From the NCBI GenBank assembly GCA_029202985.1, contig CP119316.1, positions 3,087,001 through 3,151,000 on the forward strand: DNA of 64,000 bases, in the 5' to 3' direction. Of this stretch, positions 35,712-44,074 are shown piece by piece. The stretch's first letter is position 1, and the number at the start of each line of letters is the position of its first letter. Position numbers and translations under genes: made by a program. The notes below the pieces were generated by a model. It saw nothing but the letters and a program-made list of their open reading frames with translations. It made no database searches and was not told where the DNA came from. This DNA is from Candidatus Andeanibacterium colombiense (GTDB lineage Bacteria > Pseudomonadota > Alphaproteobacteria > Sphingomonadales > Sphingomonadaceae).

Positions 35712-37237
35712 GCGATACCCGGCAGCGCCGCGCCTGTCGCTTCGACCAATGCGCCGGAGCGGACCAATTCGGCCGCTGCGATCAGGTCGGGGTGGAAATA
35801 GCGGTCCTCCGTCAGGCTGGGGACTTCGCGTCGCAAGCACCCGCGGGCTGCTTCGAGCGGATCGCTCGAACACAGCGCGGTGTGGAAATCGATCCCTTGT
35901 GCGGCGGCCAAGGCTTCGATCGCCACCACGTTCCCCGCGTTCTCGGCCATTGGCAGCAGTCGGCGCGCGCCATGCGCGGCCATCGACACATGGTCTTCCT
36001 GGTTGGCGGAGGTCGGGATCGAATCCACGCTGGCCGGATAGGCGCGCTGCTTGTTCTCGCTGACCAGCGCGGCGGCGGTAACCTGCGGGATCATGAATCC
36101 GGAATTGAGGCCGGGCTTCGGCGTGAGGAAGGCGGGCAGGCCCGAAAGCGCGGGATCGACCAGCATCGCGATGCGCCGTTCGGAGATCGAGCCGATCTCG
36201 CAGATCGCCAGCGCGATCATATCCGCCGCGAAGGCGACGGGCTCGGCATGGAAGTTGCCGCCCGACAGTGCCTCGTCGGTGTCGGAAAAGATCAGCGGAT
36301 TGTCGGATACGCCATTGGCTTCGATTTCTAGTGTGGTGCCCGCTTGGCGCAGCAGATCCAGTGCCGCGCCCATCACCTGCGGCTGGCAACGCAGGCAATA
36401 CGGGTCCTGCACCCGCTCGTCGCCCGTCAGATGGCTTGCGCGGATGGCCGATCCTGCCATCAGCCCGCGCAGGGCCGCCGCGGTCTCGATCTGGCCGCGA
36501 TGGCCGCGCAATTCGTGGATCCGCGGGTCGAACGGAGTGTCGGAACCCTTTGCCGCTTCGGTCGCCAACGCGCCCGTGACCAGTGCGGAATGGAACAGGC
36601 GCTCGGCCTCGAACAGGCCGGCCAGCGCATTGGCGGTCGAGAACTGGGTGCCGTTGAGCAGGGCCAGGCCCTCCTTCGGGCCCAGTTCGATCGGCGAGAG
36701 GCCTGCCCGTTCGAACGCATGGGCGGCGGGCACGCGTTCGCCCGCCTGCACGATCTCGCCTGCGCCGATCATCGCCGCCGCGAGGTGGGACAGGGGTGCA
36801 AGGTCGCCGCTGGCGCCGACCGAGCCCTGGCTCGGAATGACCGGGACCAGATCGCGTGCAAGCATCGCTTCGAGCATCGCCAGCGTTGCCGGCCGTATGC
36901 CCGATGCCCCGCGAGCGAGGCTGGCAAGCTTCAGCGCCATCATCAGCCGCACGATCGGCGCCGGAGAGGGTTCGCCGACTCCGGCCGCGTGGCTCAGCAC
37001 GATATTGCGCTGAAGCGCCGCGAGATCGCGGTCCTCGATCCGGACCGTCGCCAGCTTGCCGAAGCCGGTGTTGACACCATAGACCGGCTCGCCTTTGGCA
37101 AGGATCCGTTCGATCGCCTCGGCCGCGCGAACAACCGCCGCGTCGCAGACCGGCGACAGCGACATGGCGGCCCCGCGATAGATTGCACGCCATTGCGCGA
37201 GCACGATCCGGCCGGGTTCAAGTTCGATCACGCTCAT
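35708..37237 (-). CDS. hutH: Histidine ammonia-lyase
   Basis: 509 residues. The MIO-forming Ala-Ser-Gly lies in GSVGASGDLAPLSHLA, and GVNTGFGKLA and QEDHVSMAAHGARRL are further family signatures. It removes ammonia from L-histidine to give urocanate. The start MSVIELEPGRIVLAQWRAIYRGA is chosen at 37237, where it overlaps the hutI stop by four bases. Longer in-frame starts would run far into hutI. Length matches typical HutH. Confidence 0.96.
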   Translation of the reverse strand: MSVIELEPGRIVLAQWRAIYRGAAMSLSPVCDAAVVRAAEAIERILAKGEPVYGVNTGFGKLATVRIEDRDLAALQRNIVLSHAAGVGEPSPAPIVRLMMALKLASLARGASGIRPATLAMLEAMLARDLVPVIPSQGSVGASGDLAPLSHLAAAMIGAGEIVQAGERVPAAHAFERAGLSPIELGPKEGLALLNGTQFSTANALAGLFEAERLFHSALVTGALATEAAKGSDTPFDPRIHELRGHRGQIETAAALRGLMAGSAIRASHLTGDERVQDPYCLRCQPQVMGAALDLLRQAGTTLEIEANGVSDNPLIFSDTDEALSGGNFHAEPVAFAADMIALAICEIGSISERRIAMLVDPALSGLPAFLTPKPGLNSGFMIPQVTAAALVSENKQRAYPASVDSIPTSANQEDHVSMAAHGARRLLPMAENAGNVVAIEALAAAQGIDFHTALCSSDPLEAARGCLRREVPSLTEDRYFHPDLIAAAELVRSGALVEATGAALPGIA

Positions 37238-38433
37238 CGGCCCGCCCTCACGCGTGCATGGAGTGGGTTGAAGCCCATCCGGTAGATCAGCTCCGCCGGC
37301 TGTTCGACGTCCCAGATCGCCAGGTCGCAGGCCTTGCCAGACTCGAGCGTTCCGGTTTCGCCCTGCAGGCCCAGTGCGTGGGCGGCGTGTTTGGTGACCC
37401 CTGCAAGGCATTCATCAACAGTCAGTCGGAACAAGGTCGCCCCCATATTCATCGCCAGCAGCATCGAGGTGAGCGGCGAGGTGCCCGGATTGCAGTCGGT
37501 GGCGAGCGCGATCGGTACGCCCCCCTTGCGGAGCGCCTCGATCGGTGGCCGCCGGTCTTCGCGCGTGGCATAGAACGCGCCCGGCAGGAGGGTCGCGACA
37601 GTGCCGGCAGAGGCCATCTCTGCCACGCCGTTGTCGTCGAGATATTCCAGATGGTCCGCCGAAAGCGCGCCGAACCGGGCGGCCAGCGCGGCACCGTGCA
37701 GGTTCGAGAGCTGCTCTGCATGGAGCTTCACCGGGAGGCCGTGTGCCTGCGCGGCGGCGAATACCCGGCGGATCTGCCCGGGCGAGAAGCCGATCGTTTC
37801 GCAGAAGCCGTCGCAGGCATCGGCCAGGCCTTCTTCGGCCATCGCCGGGATCATCACCTCGGCGACCAGGTCGATATATTTGTCCGGATCGCCAGCGAAT
37901 TCAGGGGGCAACGCGTGCGCGCCGAGAAAGCTTGTCCGCACGCGGATGTCGCGCTCCTGCCCGAGCCTACGGGCGGCCCGCAGCATGCGGGCTTCGACCT
38001 CCAGAGTCAGGCCGTAGCCCGACTTGATCTCGATCGTGGTCACGCCTTCGCCGATCAAGGCGTCGAGCCGTGGCAGCGCTTGCGCAACGAGATCATCCTC
38101 GCTGGCGGCGCGGGTCGCGCGCATGGTCGAGACGATGCCGCCGCCGGCGCGCGCGATCTCCTCATAGCTCGCCCCAGCAAGGCGCTGTTCGAACTCACGC
38201 GCGCGGTCGCCGCCATGGATGAGATGGGTGTGGCAATCGATCAGGCCAGGGGTGATCCAGCGCCCGTCGCAGCGGATCGTCTCGGCCGCCTCGAGGGGCG
38301 GCGCGTTGCGGGCAGGGCCAGCATAGACGATTGCACCGTCCGTTGCCGCGATCACGCCGCCTTCCACGCGGCCTGGCCCATCGTCCGCCATGGTCAGCAG
38401 CCTCGCGTCCTTCCAGATTCTGTCGCAGCGCAT
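37234..38433 (-). CDS. hutI: Imidazolonepropionase
   Basis: 399 residues of the amidohydrolase superfamily: metal-binding DCHTHLIHGGDRAREFEQRL, GYGLTLEVEARML, KLHAEQLSN, SADHLEYL and ATDCNPGTSP. It hydrolyses imidazolone-5-propionate to N-formimino-L-glutamate. It is the first gene of the leftward hut operon (hutI-H-G-U-D), and the divergent 107-bp gap to hutF carries the shared control region. The start MRCDRIWKDARLL at 38433 is preferred, since further upstream in-frame codons enter the promoter region. Confidence 0.95.
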   Translation of the reverse strand: MRCDRIWKDARLLTMADDGPGRVEGGVIAATDGAIVYAGPARNAPPLEAAETIRCDGRWITPGLIDCHTHLIHGGDRAREFEQRLAGASYEEIARAGGGIVSTMRATRAASEDDLVAQALPRLDALIGEGVTTIEIKSGYGLTLEVEARMLRAARRLGQERDIRVRTSFLGAHALPPEFAGDPDKYIDLVAEVMIPAMAEEGLADACDGFCETIGFSPGQIRRVFAAAQAHGLPVKLHAEQLSNLHGAALAARFGALSADHLEYLDDNGVAEMASAGTVATLLPGAFYATREDRRPPIEALRKGGVPIALATDCNPGTSPLTSMLLAMNMGATLFRLTVDECLAGVTKHAAHALGLQGETGTLESGKACDLAIWDVEQPAELIYRMGFNPLHARVRAGR

Positions 38434-38491
38434 CGTTCGGCGAATCTCCAGCTCGCGTCGGTGAGATCGTGATTGCACCGTGTGGCGATAA

Positions 38492-38501
38492 TGTATAGAC
38501 A
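38492..38501. promoter_or_regulatory. Candidate HutC operator in the hutI/hutF divergent promoter
   Basis: TGTATAGACA is an imperfect palindrome (TGT...ACA arms) in the AT-rich part of the hutI-hutF gap. Short TGT/ACA palindromes of this kind are typical of GntR/HutC-type regulators, and hutC is the last gene of the rightward arm. The site would let urocanate-responsive HutC control both arms. The match is by pattern only. Confidence 0.45.
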
Positions 38502-38540
38502 ATAATTGTGAACAAAGCCAAGGAGCGAAAATCCGCCTTG

Positions 38541-39899
38541 ATGGACGCCGATCTGCACTTCGGTCAGGCGCTGCTGCCCGATGGATGGGCCCGCGATGTC
38601 CGGGTCCAGGTGACGGCAGGCCGCATCGCTGCGGTCGAGCGGGGCGCATCGCCGCAACCGACCGACGAACGCCAGGGCTACGGGCTGCCCGGCATGCCGA
38701 ATCTGCACAGTCACGCATTCCAGCGCGGAATGGCCGGCCTCGCGGAGCGGCGGGGTAACGGTCCGGACAGTTTCTGGACCTGGCGTGAGACAATGTACCG
38801 CTTCGTCGAGCGGATGACACCGGCCGATGTGCACGCGCTCGCCGCGCTCGCCTATATCGAGATGCTCGAGGGCGGCTTCACTCGGGTGGGGGAATTCCAT
38901 TACCTCCATCACGACATCGACGGCGGGCCCTATGTGGATCGCGCGGAAATGGCCGGGGCGATCGCACAGGCAGCGCTCGACAGCGGGATCGGGCTTACGC
39001 TGCTGCCGGTGTTCTACGCCCACTCCGGGTTTGGCGGCCTGCCCCCTGGCGACGGGCAGCGCCGCTTCGTAAATACCATCGAGGGATTTGCCCGGCTGCT
39101 CGAAGCATCGCGTCACGCAGTCCGCGGCCTGCCGGATGCGGTGGTCGGCATCGCGGCTCACAGCCTGCGCGCGGTGACCCCACCGGAACTGGCCCGCCTC
39201 GCCGCGCTGGGCGGTAGCGCGCCGCTGCATATCCATGTCGCCGAACAGCTTCGCGAAGTGGACGATTGCCTTGCGTGGAGCGGGCAGAGGCCAGTCGAGT
39301 GGCTGCTGAACCATGTCGATCTGGCAGGCAATTGGTGCCTCGTGCATGCGACCCACATCATCGAGACCGAAGTTGCGGCCCTGGCACGCAGCGGCGCGAT
39401 CGCCGGGCTTTGCCCGATCACCGAAGCCAATCTCGGTGATGGCATCTTTCCAGGGCAAATGTTCGTCAGCGCCGGAGGAGCCTTTGGGATCGGCAGCGAT
39501 TCCAACGTGCTGATCGATGCGAGCGAGGAATTGCGGTTGCTCGAATACGGCCAGCGCCTTGCTTCGCGCAGCCGCAACGTCATGGGCGATCCGGGCAGCC
39601 CGTCGGTCGGCGCGGCGCTATACCGGAATGCGTGCTCGGGCGGAGCCGCCGCACTGGGCGCGGCAACGGGCATTGCGCCGGGCCTGCCCGCCGACCTCGT
39701 CAGCCTCGATCCGACCCACCCGTCGCTGACAGGACGCGGCGGTGACGCGCTGCTCGACGGCTATGCGTTCGCCGCCGGTCGGCACGCGCTCGATTGCGTG
39801 TGGCGCAATGGGGTGAAGCTGGTTACCAACGGTCGCCACCGCGAACGCGACCGGATCCGGGAGCGCTATCGCACGGTGCTGGAGAAACTCATCGCATGA
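38541..39899 (+). CDS. hutF: Formimidoylglutamate deiminase
   Basis: 452 residues from MDADLHFGQALLPDGWARDV. This start follows AAGGAG at 38519-38524, and the GTG at 38508 is an alternative. Amidohydrolase motifs are present: GMPNLHSHAFQRGMAG with metal His, WTWRETMYRFVERM, HIHVAEQLREVDDC, CLVHATHI and GIGSDSNVLIDASEELR. It converts N-formimino-glutamate to N-formylglutamate plus ammonia, feeding HutG. Its presence fixes the five-step variant of histidine degradation. The stop overlaps the hutC start by four bases. Confidence 0.95.
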   Translation: MDADLHFGQALLPDGWARDVRVQVTAGRIAAVERGASPQPTDERQGYGLPGMPNLHSHAFQRGMAGLAERRGNGPDSFWTWRETMYRFVERMTPADVHALAALAYIEMLEGGFTRVGEFHYLHHDIDGGPYVDRAEMAGAIAQAALDSGIGLTLLPVFYAHSGFGGLPPGDGQRRFVNTIEGFARLLEASRHAVRGLPDAVVGIAAHSLRAVTPPELARLAALGGSAPLHIHVAEQLREVDDCLAWSGQRPVEWLLNHVDLAGNWCLVHATHIIETEVAALARSGAIAGLCPITEANLGDGIFPGQMFVSAGGAFGIGSDSNVLIDASEELRLLEYGQRLASRSRNVMGDPGSPSVGAALYRNACSGGAAALGAATGIAPGLPADLVSLDPTHPSLTGRGGDALLDGYAFAAGRHALDCVWRNGVKLVTNGRHRERDRIRERYRTVLEKLIA

Positions 39900-40633
39900 A
39901 GCCCGTGCTTCATGAAAACATCCGTTCGGATTTCGAAGCCCGCATTTTGTCGGGCGAACTCGCGCCTGGCGAACGCCTGCCGACCGAACAGGATTTGATC
40001 AAGCATTACGGTTGTTCGCGCATGACGGTGAACAAGGCGCTGTCGGCGCTCGCGACCGCGGGCCTGATCGATCGGCGCAAGCGGGCGGGCACTTTCGTCT
40101 CGCGGCCGCGGGTGCATTCGATGGCGCTCGACGTACCCGATCTCCCCGCACAGATCCGCGAGCGTGGCGAGGACTATCGCTACGCGCTCGACGCGCGCCG
40201 GCTGCGCGCGCCCGTGGCAGGCAACGCGATGGAGACATGGCTGGCGGGCAAGAGCCGCGAACTGCTCGAACTGGACGGCGTCCACCTCGCGGACGGGGTG
40301 GCGATCGCGTTCGAGCATCGCCTGATCGGCACCGCTACTGTGCCGGCAATCGTGGAGGCACACTTCGATACCGAGCCCCCGGGCACCTGGCTGCTGCGCC
40401 ACGTGCCCTGGACCGAGGCCGAGACCCGCATATCCGCCGCCGGCGCGGGGGTGGCGGAGGCCGCGTTGCTGGGTGTCGCGGCGGGCGAAGCTTGCCTGTG
40501 CATCGAACGGCGGACATGGCGGGCCGACGAGCCGATCACCTATGTCCGCCAGCTGTTCCTCGCCCATTCCTACGATCTGATCGCGCGTTTCGGCCCGGCC
40601 GGGGAAAATCGTTCGAACTGGCCCGGAAGCTGA
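39896..40633 (+). CDS. hutC: GntR/HutC-family histidine-utilisation repressor
   Basis: 245 residues from MKPVLHENIRSDFEARILSGELAPGERLPTEQ. The N-terminal winged helix (residues about 1-70, LIKHYGCSRMTVNKALSALATAGLIDRRKRAGTFV) is followed by a UTRA effector domain, which in HutC proteins binds urocanate. It is cotranscribed with hutF through a four-base overlap, so it is autoregulated if it binds the divergent promoter. Length is normal. Confidence 0.94.
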   Translation: MKPVLHENIRSDFEARILSGELAPGERLPTEQDLIKHYGCSRMTVNKALSALATAGLIDRRKRAGTFVSRPRVHSMALDVPDLPAQIRERGEDYRYALDARRLRAPVAGNAMETWLAGKSRELLELDGVHLADGVAIAFEHRLIGTATVPAIVEAHFDTEPPGTWLLRHVPWTEAETRISAAGAGVAEAALLGVAAGEACLCIERRTWRADEPITYVRQLFLAHSYDLIARFGPAGENRSNWPGS

Positions 40634-40738
40634 GTTTCCCCGCCGCTCCTACCCGAAATTCCGCTCAAACCACTCCTCTCGCTGCATTGCACAAGTACGG
40701 CGATGTGGAATGATGGCGGGGAACGGAGGGAAGCAGCG

Positions 40739-42841
40739 ATGAAACCCATTTTTCTTACGTGCGTGTCCATGCTTTCGATCGCGTTCGGGGCGGGCGCCGC
40801 CCTTGCCGACACGCCCGAGGCAGCCGGTTCTGCGGACTCCGATGACATTGTCGTGACCGCGCAGAAGCGTTCCGAGCCGCTGTCGAAGGTGCCGGTCCAG
40901 ATCACGGTCCTAACAGCGCAGTCGCTTGAGCAGCGCGACATCAAGAGCACGCTCGACGTGTTCAACCAATCGCCGAACATGACCGTCGACGCGGCGAACA
41001 CCTATCGCGACACCTTCATCACCATGCGCGGAATGGCGCAGATCCAGAACGCCGATCCGCCGGTTGCCTATGTCGTCGACGGGGTGGCGGTGAACAACGC
41101 CGAGAGCATCGATGCCAATCTGCTCGATGTCGAACGGATCGAAGTGCTGCGCGGTCCGCAGGGCTCGCTCTATGGCCGCAATGCGGTGGGCGGCGCGATC
41201 AATGTGGTCACCAAGGCGCCGACCAACGATTTCGAGGGGTCGGCCCAGGCCAGCTACGGCAATGGCGATGCGGTTCGCCTGGCGGCCGCGATTTCCGGCC
41301 CGATCATCGACGACAAGATCCTGTTCCGCACTTCGGCGTCGTTCTACCGCACAGACGGTCTGCTCGCGAACGGCTACCGCGGCGACCTGTCCGACTACGT
41401 GCATCACGATTATACGCTGCGCCAGCGGCTGCTGATAACACCAGTCGAACGGCTGACGATCGACCTGCGGGCCGATTACAATAATTTCGACGCCGGCAAC
41501 CAGTATTACTCGCTCATCCCCAGCGGCCAGACCGACGATTTCCCGGGCCGCATCGCGAACCTCCCGGGCAATGCCTCCGGCCATTCGACCAACCTTTCGG
41601 CGAAGCTCGATTACGATCTGGGCCCGGCCACCCTGACCAGCATCACCGGCTACAATAATCTTTACCAGCTGGCCCGCGCGGACAGCGATTTCCGCAATGA
41701 CGTCGATTATCCCGACGGGTTGTTCGGAACCGGTATGCAATTCGGCCAATCGGCCGATCTGAAGCTGCGCACCTTCAGTCAGGAACTTCGCCTGACCTCC
41801 ACCGGAGATGGCCCGGTGCGCTGGCTCGCCGGGGCCTATTACCTCGATACACGGCGGACCTTCCTCGGCATCACTTTCCTCGACACTGACGGTACCACCG
41901 CTCAGGCCGACGATCCGGCCAAGCAGTTCTGGGTTATCTCGACGATCAACGCGGCCAAGGCCTATGCGCTGTTCGGTCAAGTCGATGTCGATCTGGCGGA
42001 AGGGCTGACGCTGACGGGCGGTTTGCGGCAGGACTGGAACGATCGCACGCAGACCAACCTCGACGGCGGGTTGGTGCGCAAGCTGTCGTTCGCGAAACTG
42101 CAGCCGAAGGCGACGCTGTCCTATACGCTGGCGCCGGGCAAGCTGCTCTACCTCACCTATTCCACCGGCTTCCGCGCGGGCGGGCTCAACGATCCGGGGA
42201 TCGATCCGGAGGACTTCAAGGCCGAAACCCTGCAGAACTACGAAGCCGGGTTCCGGATGAGGTTCTCCGACGCTCTGTCGCTGTCGGGCGCCTATTTCCA
42301 CACCGAAGTGCACAATTACCAAAGCTACCGGGTGGATGGCTTCACCGGCGCCTATGTGGTGTTCGGCATCCCCAATGTGCGGATCAACGGGATCGAGCTT
42401 TCGACCACCGCGGTTCCGTTTGCCGGGCTGACGCTGGATGGTGGCATCGGCACCGCGCTGACCCGGATCAGCGACAGCCCCGATGCCGATACCAACGGCA
42501 AGCGGACCCCGCGCACGGTTCCGTTCAGCTCCACGCTTGGCGCGACTTACGAGGTGCCGGTCGGCGGTTCAGCGAAGTTCGTCGCCCATGCCGACTGGAA
42601 GCATTTCGGCAAGAAATACTGGGATCCCGACAACGCCTCGGTGCAGGCGCCCTACGATCTCGTTTCGGCGCGGGCGGGCGTGCAGCTGGGCGATCTGGGG
42701 ATATTCGCCTTCGGCAAGAACCTGCTGAACGAGCAGTATTACACCGACTTCTTCCAGCCGAAATATTCCGGCTTCGATTATCCGATCGGCCTGGAAGGCC
42801 AGCCGCGAACCTATGGGATAGAAGCGAGCTACAAGTTCTGA
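40739..42841 (+). CDS. TonB-dependent receptor beside the hut locus
   Basis: 700 residues from MKPIFLTCVSMLSIAFGAGAALA, a signal peptide with a GGAGGG site before the ATG. The plug has DDIVVTAQKRSEPLSKVPVQITVL and VLRGPQGSLYGRNAVGGAINVV, and the barrel ends GIEASYKF. It lies 105 bp after hutC and 69 bp before an MFS transporter on the same strand. It could import histidine-related compounds or the substrate of the HyuA-like/DUF917 enzymes further on. The position allows either. Confidence 0.93.
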   Translation: MKPIFLTCVSMLSIAFGAGAALADTPEAAGSADSDDIVVTAQKRSEPLSKVPVQITVLTAQSLEQRDIKSTLDVFNQSPNMTVDAANTYRDTFITMRGMAQIQNADPPVAYVVDGVAVNNAESIDANLLDVERIEVLRGPQGSLYGRNAVGGAINVVTKAPTNDFEGSAQASYGNGDAVRLAAAISGPIIDDKILFRTSASFYRTDGLLANGYRGDLSDYVHHDYTLRQRLLITPVERLTIDLRADYNNFDAGNQYYSLIPSGQTDDFPGRIANLPGNASGHSTNLSAKLDYDLGPATLTSITGYNNLYQLARADSDFRNDVDYPDGLFGTGMQFGQSADLKLRTFSQELRLTSTGDGPVRWLAGAYYLDTRRTFLGITFLDTDGTTAQADDPAKQFWVISTINAAKAYALFGQVDVDLAEGLTLTGGLRQDWNDRTQTNLDGGLVRKLSFAKLQPKATLSYTLAPGKLLYLTYSTGFRAGGLNDPGIDPEDFKAETLQNYEAGFRMRFSDALSLSGAYFHTEVHNYQSYRVDGFTGAYVVFGIPNVRINGIELSTTAVPFAGLTLDGGIGTALTRISDSPDADTNGKRTPRTVPFSSTLGATYEVPVGGSAKFVAHADWKHFGKKYWDPDNASVQAPYDLVSARAGVQLGDLGIFAFGKNLLNEQYYTDFFQPKYSGFDYPIGLEGQPRTYGIEASYKF

Positions 42842-42910
42842 CCGGGCGGGGCGGGGCCATTCCGGCAGCGCCCCCCGATCGGATGAAAACGGAGGAGCGC
42901 GCAGCGCGAT

Positions 42911-44074
42911 ATGACGGCCAAGCTAGCCCCGCGTAATTTCCTGGTGTCGCTGATCACCGCCTATGTCGTGGGCTTCCTGCCGCTCGTCATCACTCCGTGG
43001 GTGTTCGAAGACGCGGTGACCCGCTGCGGCGCCGGGATGGCCGGTTCGGCCGGAGGGACGATTGTCGGCGCAACCGCGCTGGCCGCGGTGATCGGCGCGT
43101 TGATACCTTCCGGCCGCCACCGCCTGCTGGGCTTTGCCGGGGTCGCGCTGGTTGCGGGCGGGTCGCTGGTGGCGGCCTTCGACAGAAGCTGCGGCGCGGG
43201 CGGACTGGTCGGCGAAGTGCTGGTCGGGCTGGGTTGCGGCACCGGATATGCGGTGGGCCTTGCGATCGCGGGGCAGACCGAGGATCCGACGCGCAGTTTC
43301 GGGCGGCTGTGGATTGCTTTCGTGCTGTGGCAGGCGGTGTTGCTGTTCGTCGGGCCCTATCTGATCCCGGCGACGCCGCTCGGCCTGTGGCTGATCCCAC
43401 TGTTGCTCGTGCCGTTTTATCTGGCGGGATGCATCTTCCTGGTCCCGGCCGAAAAGATCGAGCGCCGCCCGGCGGAGCTATCCGACACCCCGCGCAGCGC
43501 GTTCGCCCCGGCCACCCTGCTGCTGATCGGCGGATCGGTGTTTCTCTATATGCGTGATGGCACCAGCTGGGCGCTGACCGCGCATTTTGCAGAGAAAGCC
43601 GGCCTTTCGCCCGAACGATACGGCCTGCTGGCCGGGATCGCGTCGCTGCTCGCGCTGCTCGGCCCGCTCGCACTCGAACGCCTCACTACCGGGCGGGCCC
43701 GGCGCTGGGGCGCGATGTTCGGGGTGTTGGCCGGCTTCGCGCTGTCGGTCTCGTTCGTCACGCTCCATTCGCCGCTTTCGTTCACTCTCACGATCCTGCC
43801 CTATTCGGGTATTGGCTTGGCCGCGGTCACCCTGCTGATGGGCTGGATCAGCGAAACCGATACCAGCGGGCGTGCGGTCGGCCTCGCTGGCGGGCTCAGT
43901 ATCGCACTCCACGCGGTCGGCACGGCGAGCGCGGGCTATGCCGAAGCGACCGGCGGCCCAACCGCGCCACTACTGCTGGTGCTGACTTACGGCACGCTTG
44001 ACGTGATCTGCGTGGCTGCGGCGGTCCTGTTTGTGCGGGCCGGGCCGCGCGCCGCGGTCGGGCAATCGGCATGA
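42911..44074 (+). CDS. MFS-type transporter
   Basis: 387 residues with about 12 hydrophobic segments, such as FLVSLITAYVVGFLPLVIT, LLGFAGVALVAGGSLVAAF and LGLWLIPLLLVPFYLAG. The conserved signatures are weak, so it is a distant member of the major facilitator group. A GGAGGAG site precedes the ATG at 42911. It sits between a TonB receptor and a large LuxR-type regulator, with which it overlaps by four bases. It would carry the substrate across the inner membrane after TonB-dependent entry. Substrate unknown. Confidence 0.8.
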   Translation: MTAKLAPRNFLVSLITAYVVGFLPLVITPWVFEDAVTRCGAGMAGSAGGTIVGATALAAVIGALIPSGRHRLLGFAGVALVAGGSLVAAFDRSCGAGGLVGEVLVGLGCGTGYAVGLAIAGQTEDPTRSFGRLWIAFVLWQAVLLFVGPYLIPATPLGLWLIPLLLVPFYLAGCIFLVPAEKIERRPAELSDTPRSAFAPATLLLIGGSVFLYMRDGTSWALTAHFAEKAGLSPERYGLLAGIASLLALLGPLALERLTTGRARRWGAMFGVLAGFALSVSFVTLHSPLSFTLTILPYSGIGLAAVTLLMGWISETDTSGRAVGLAGGLSIALHAVGTASAGYAEATGGPTAPLLLVLTYGTLDVICVAAAVLFVRAGPRAAVGQSA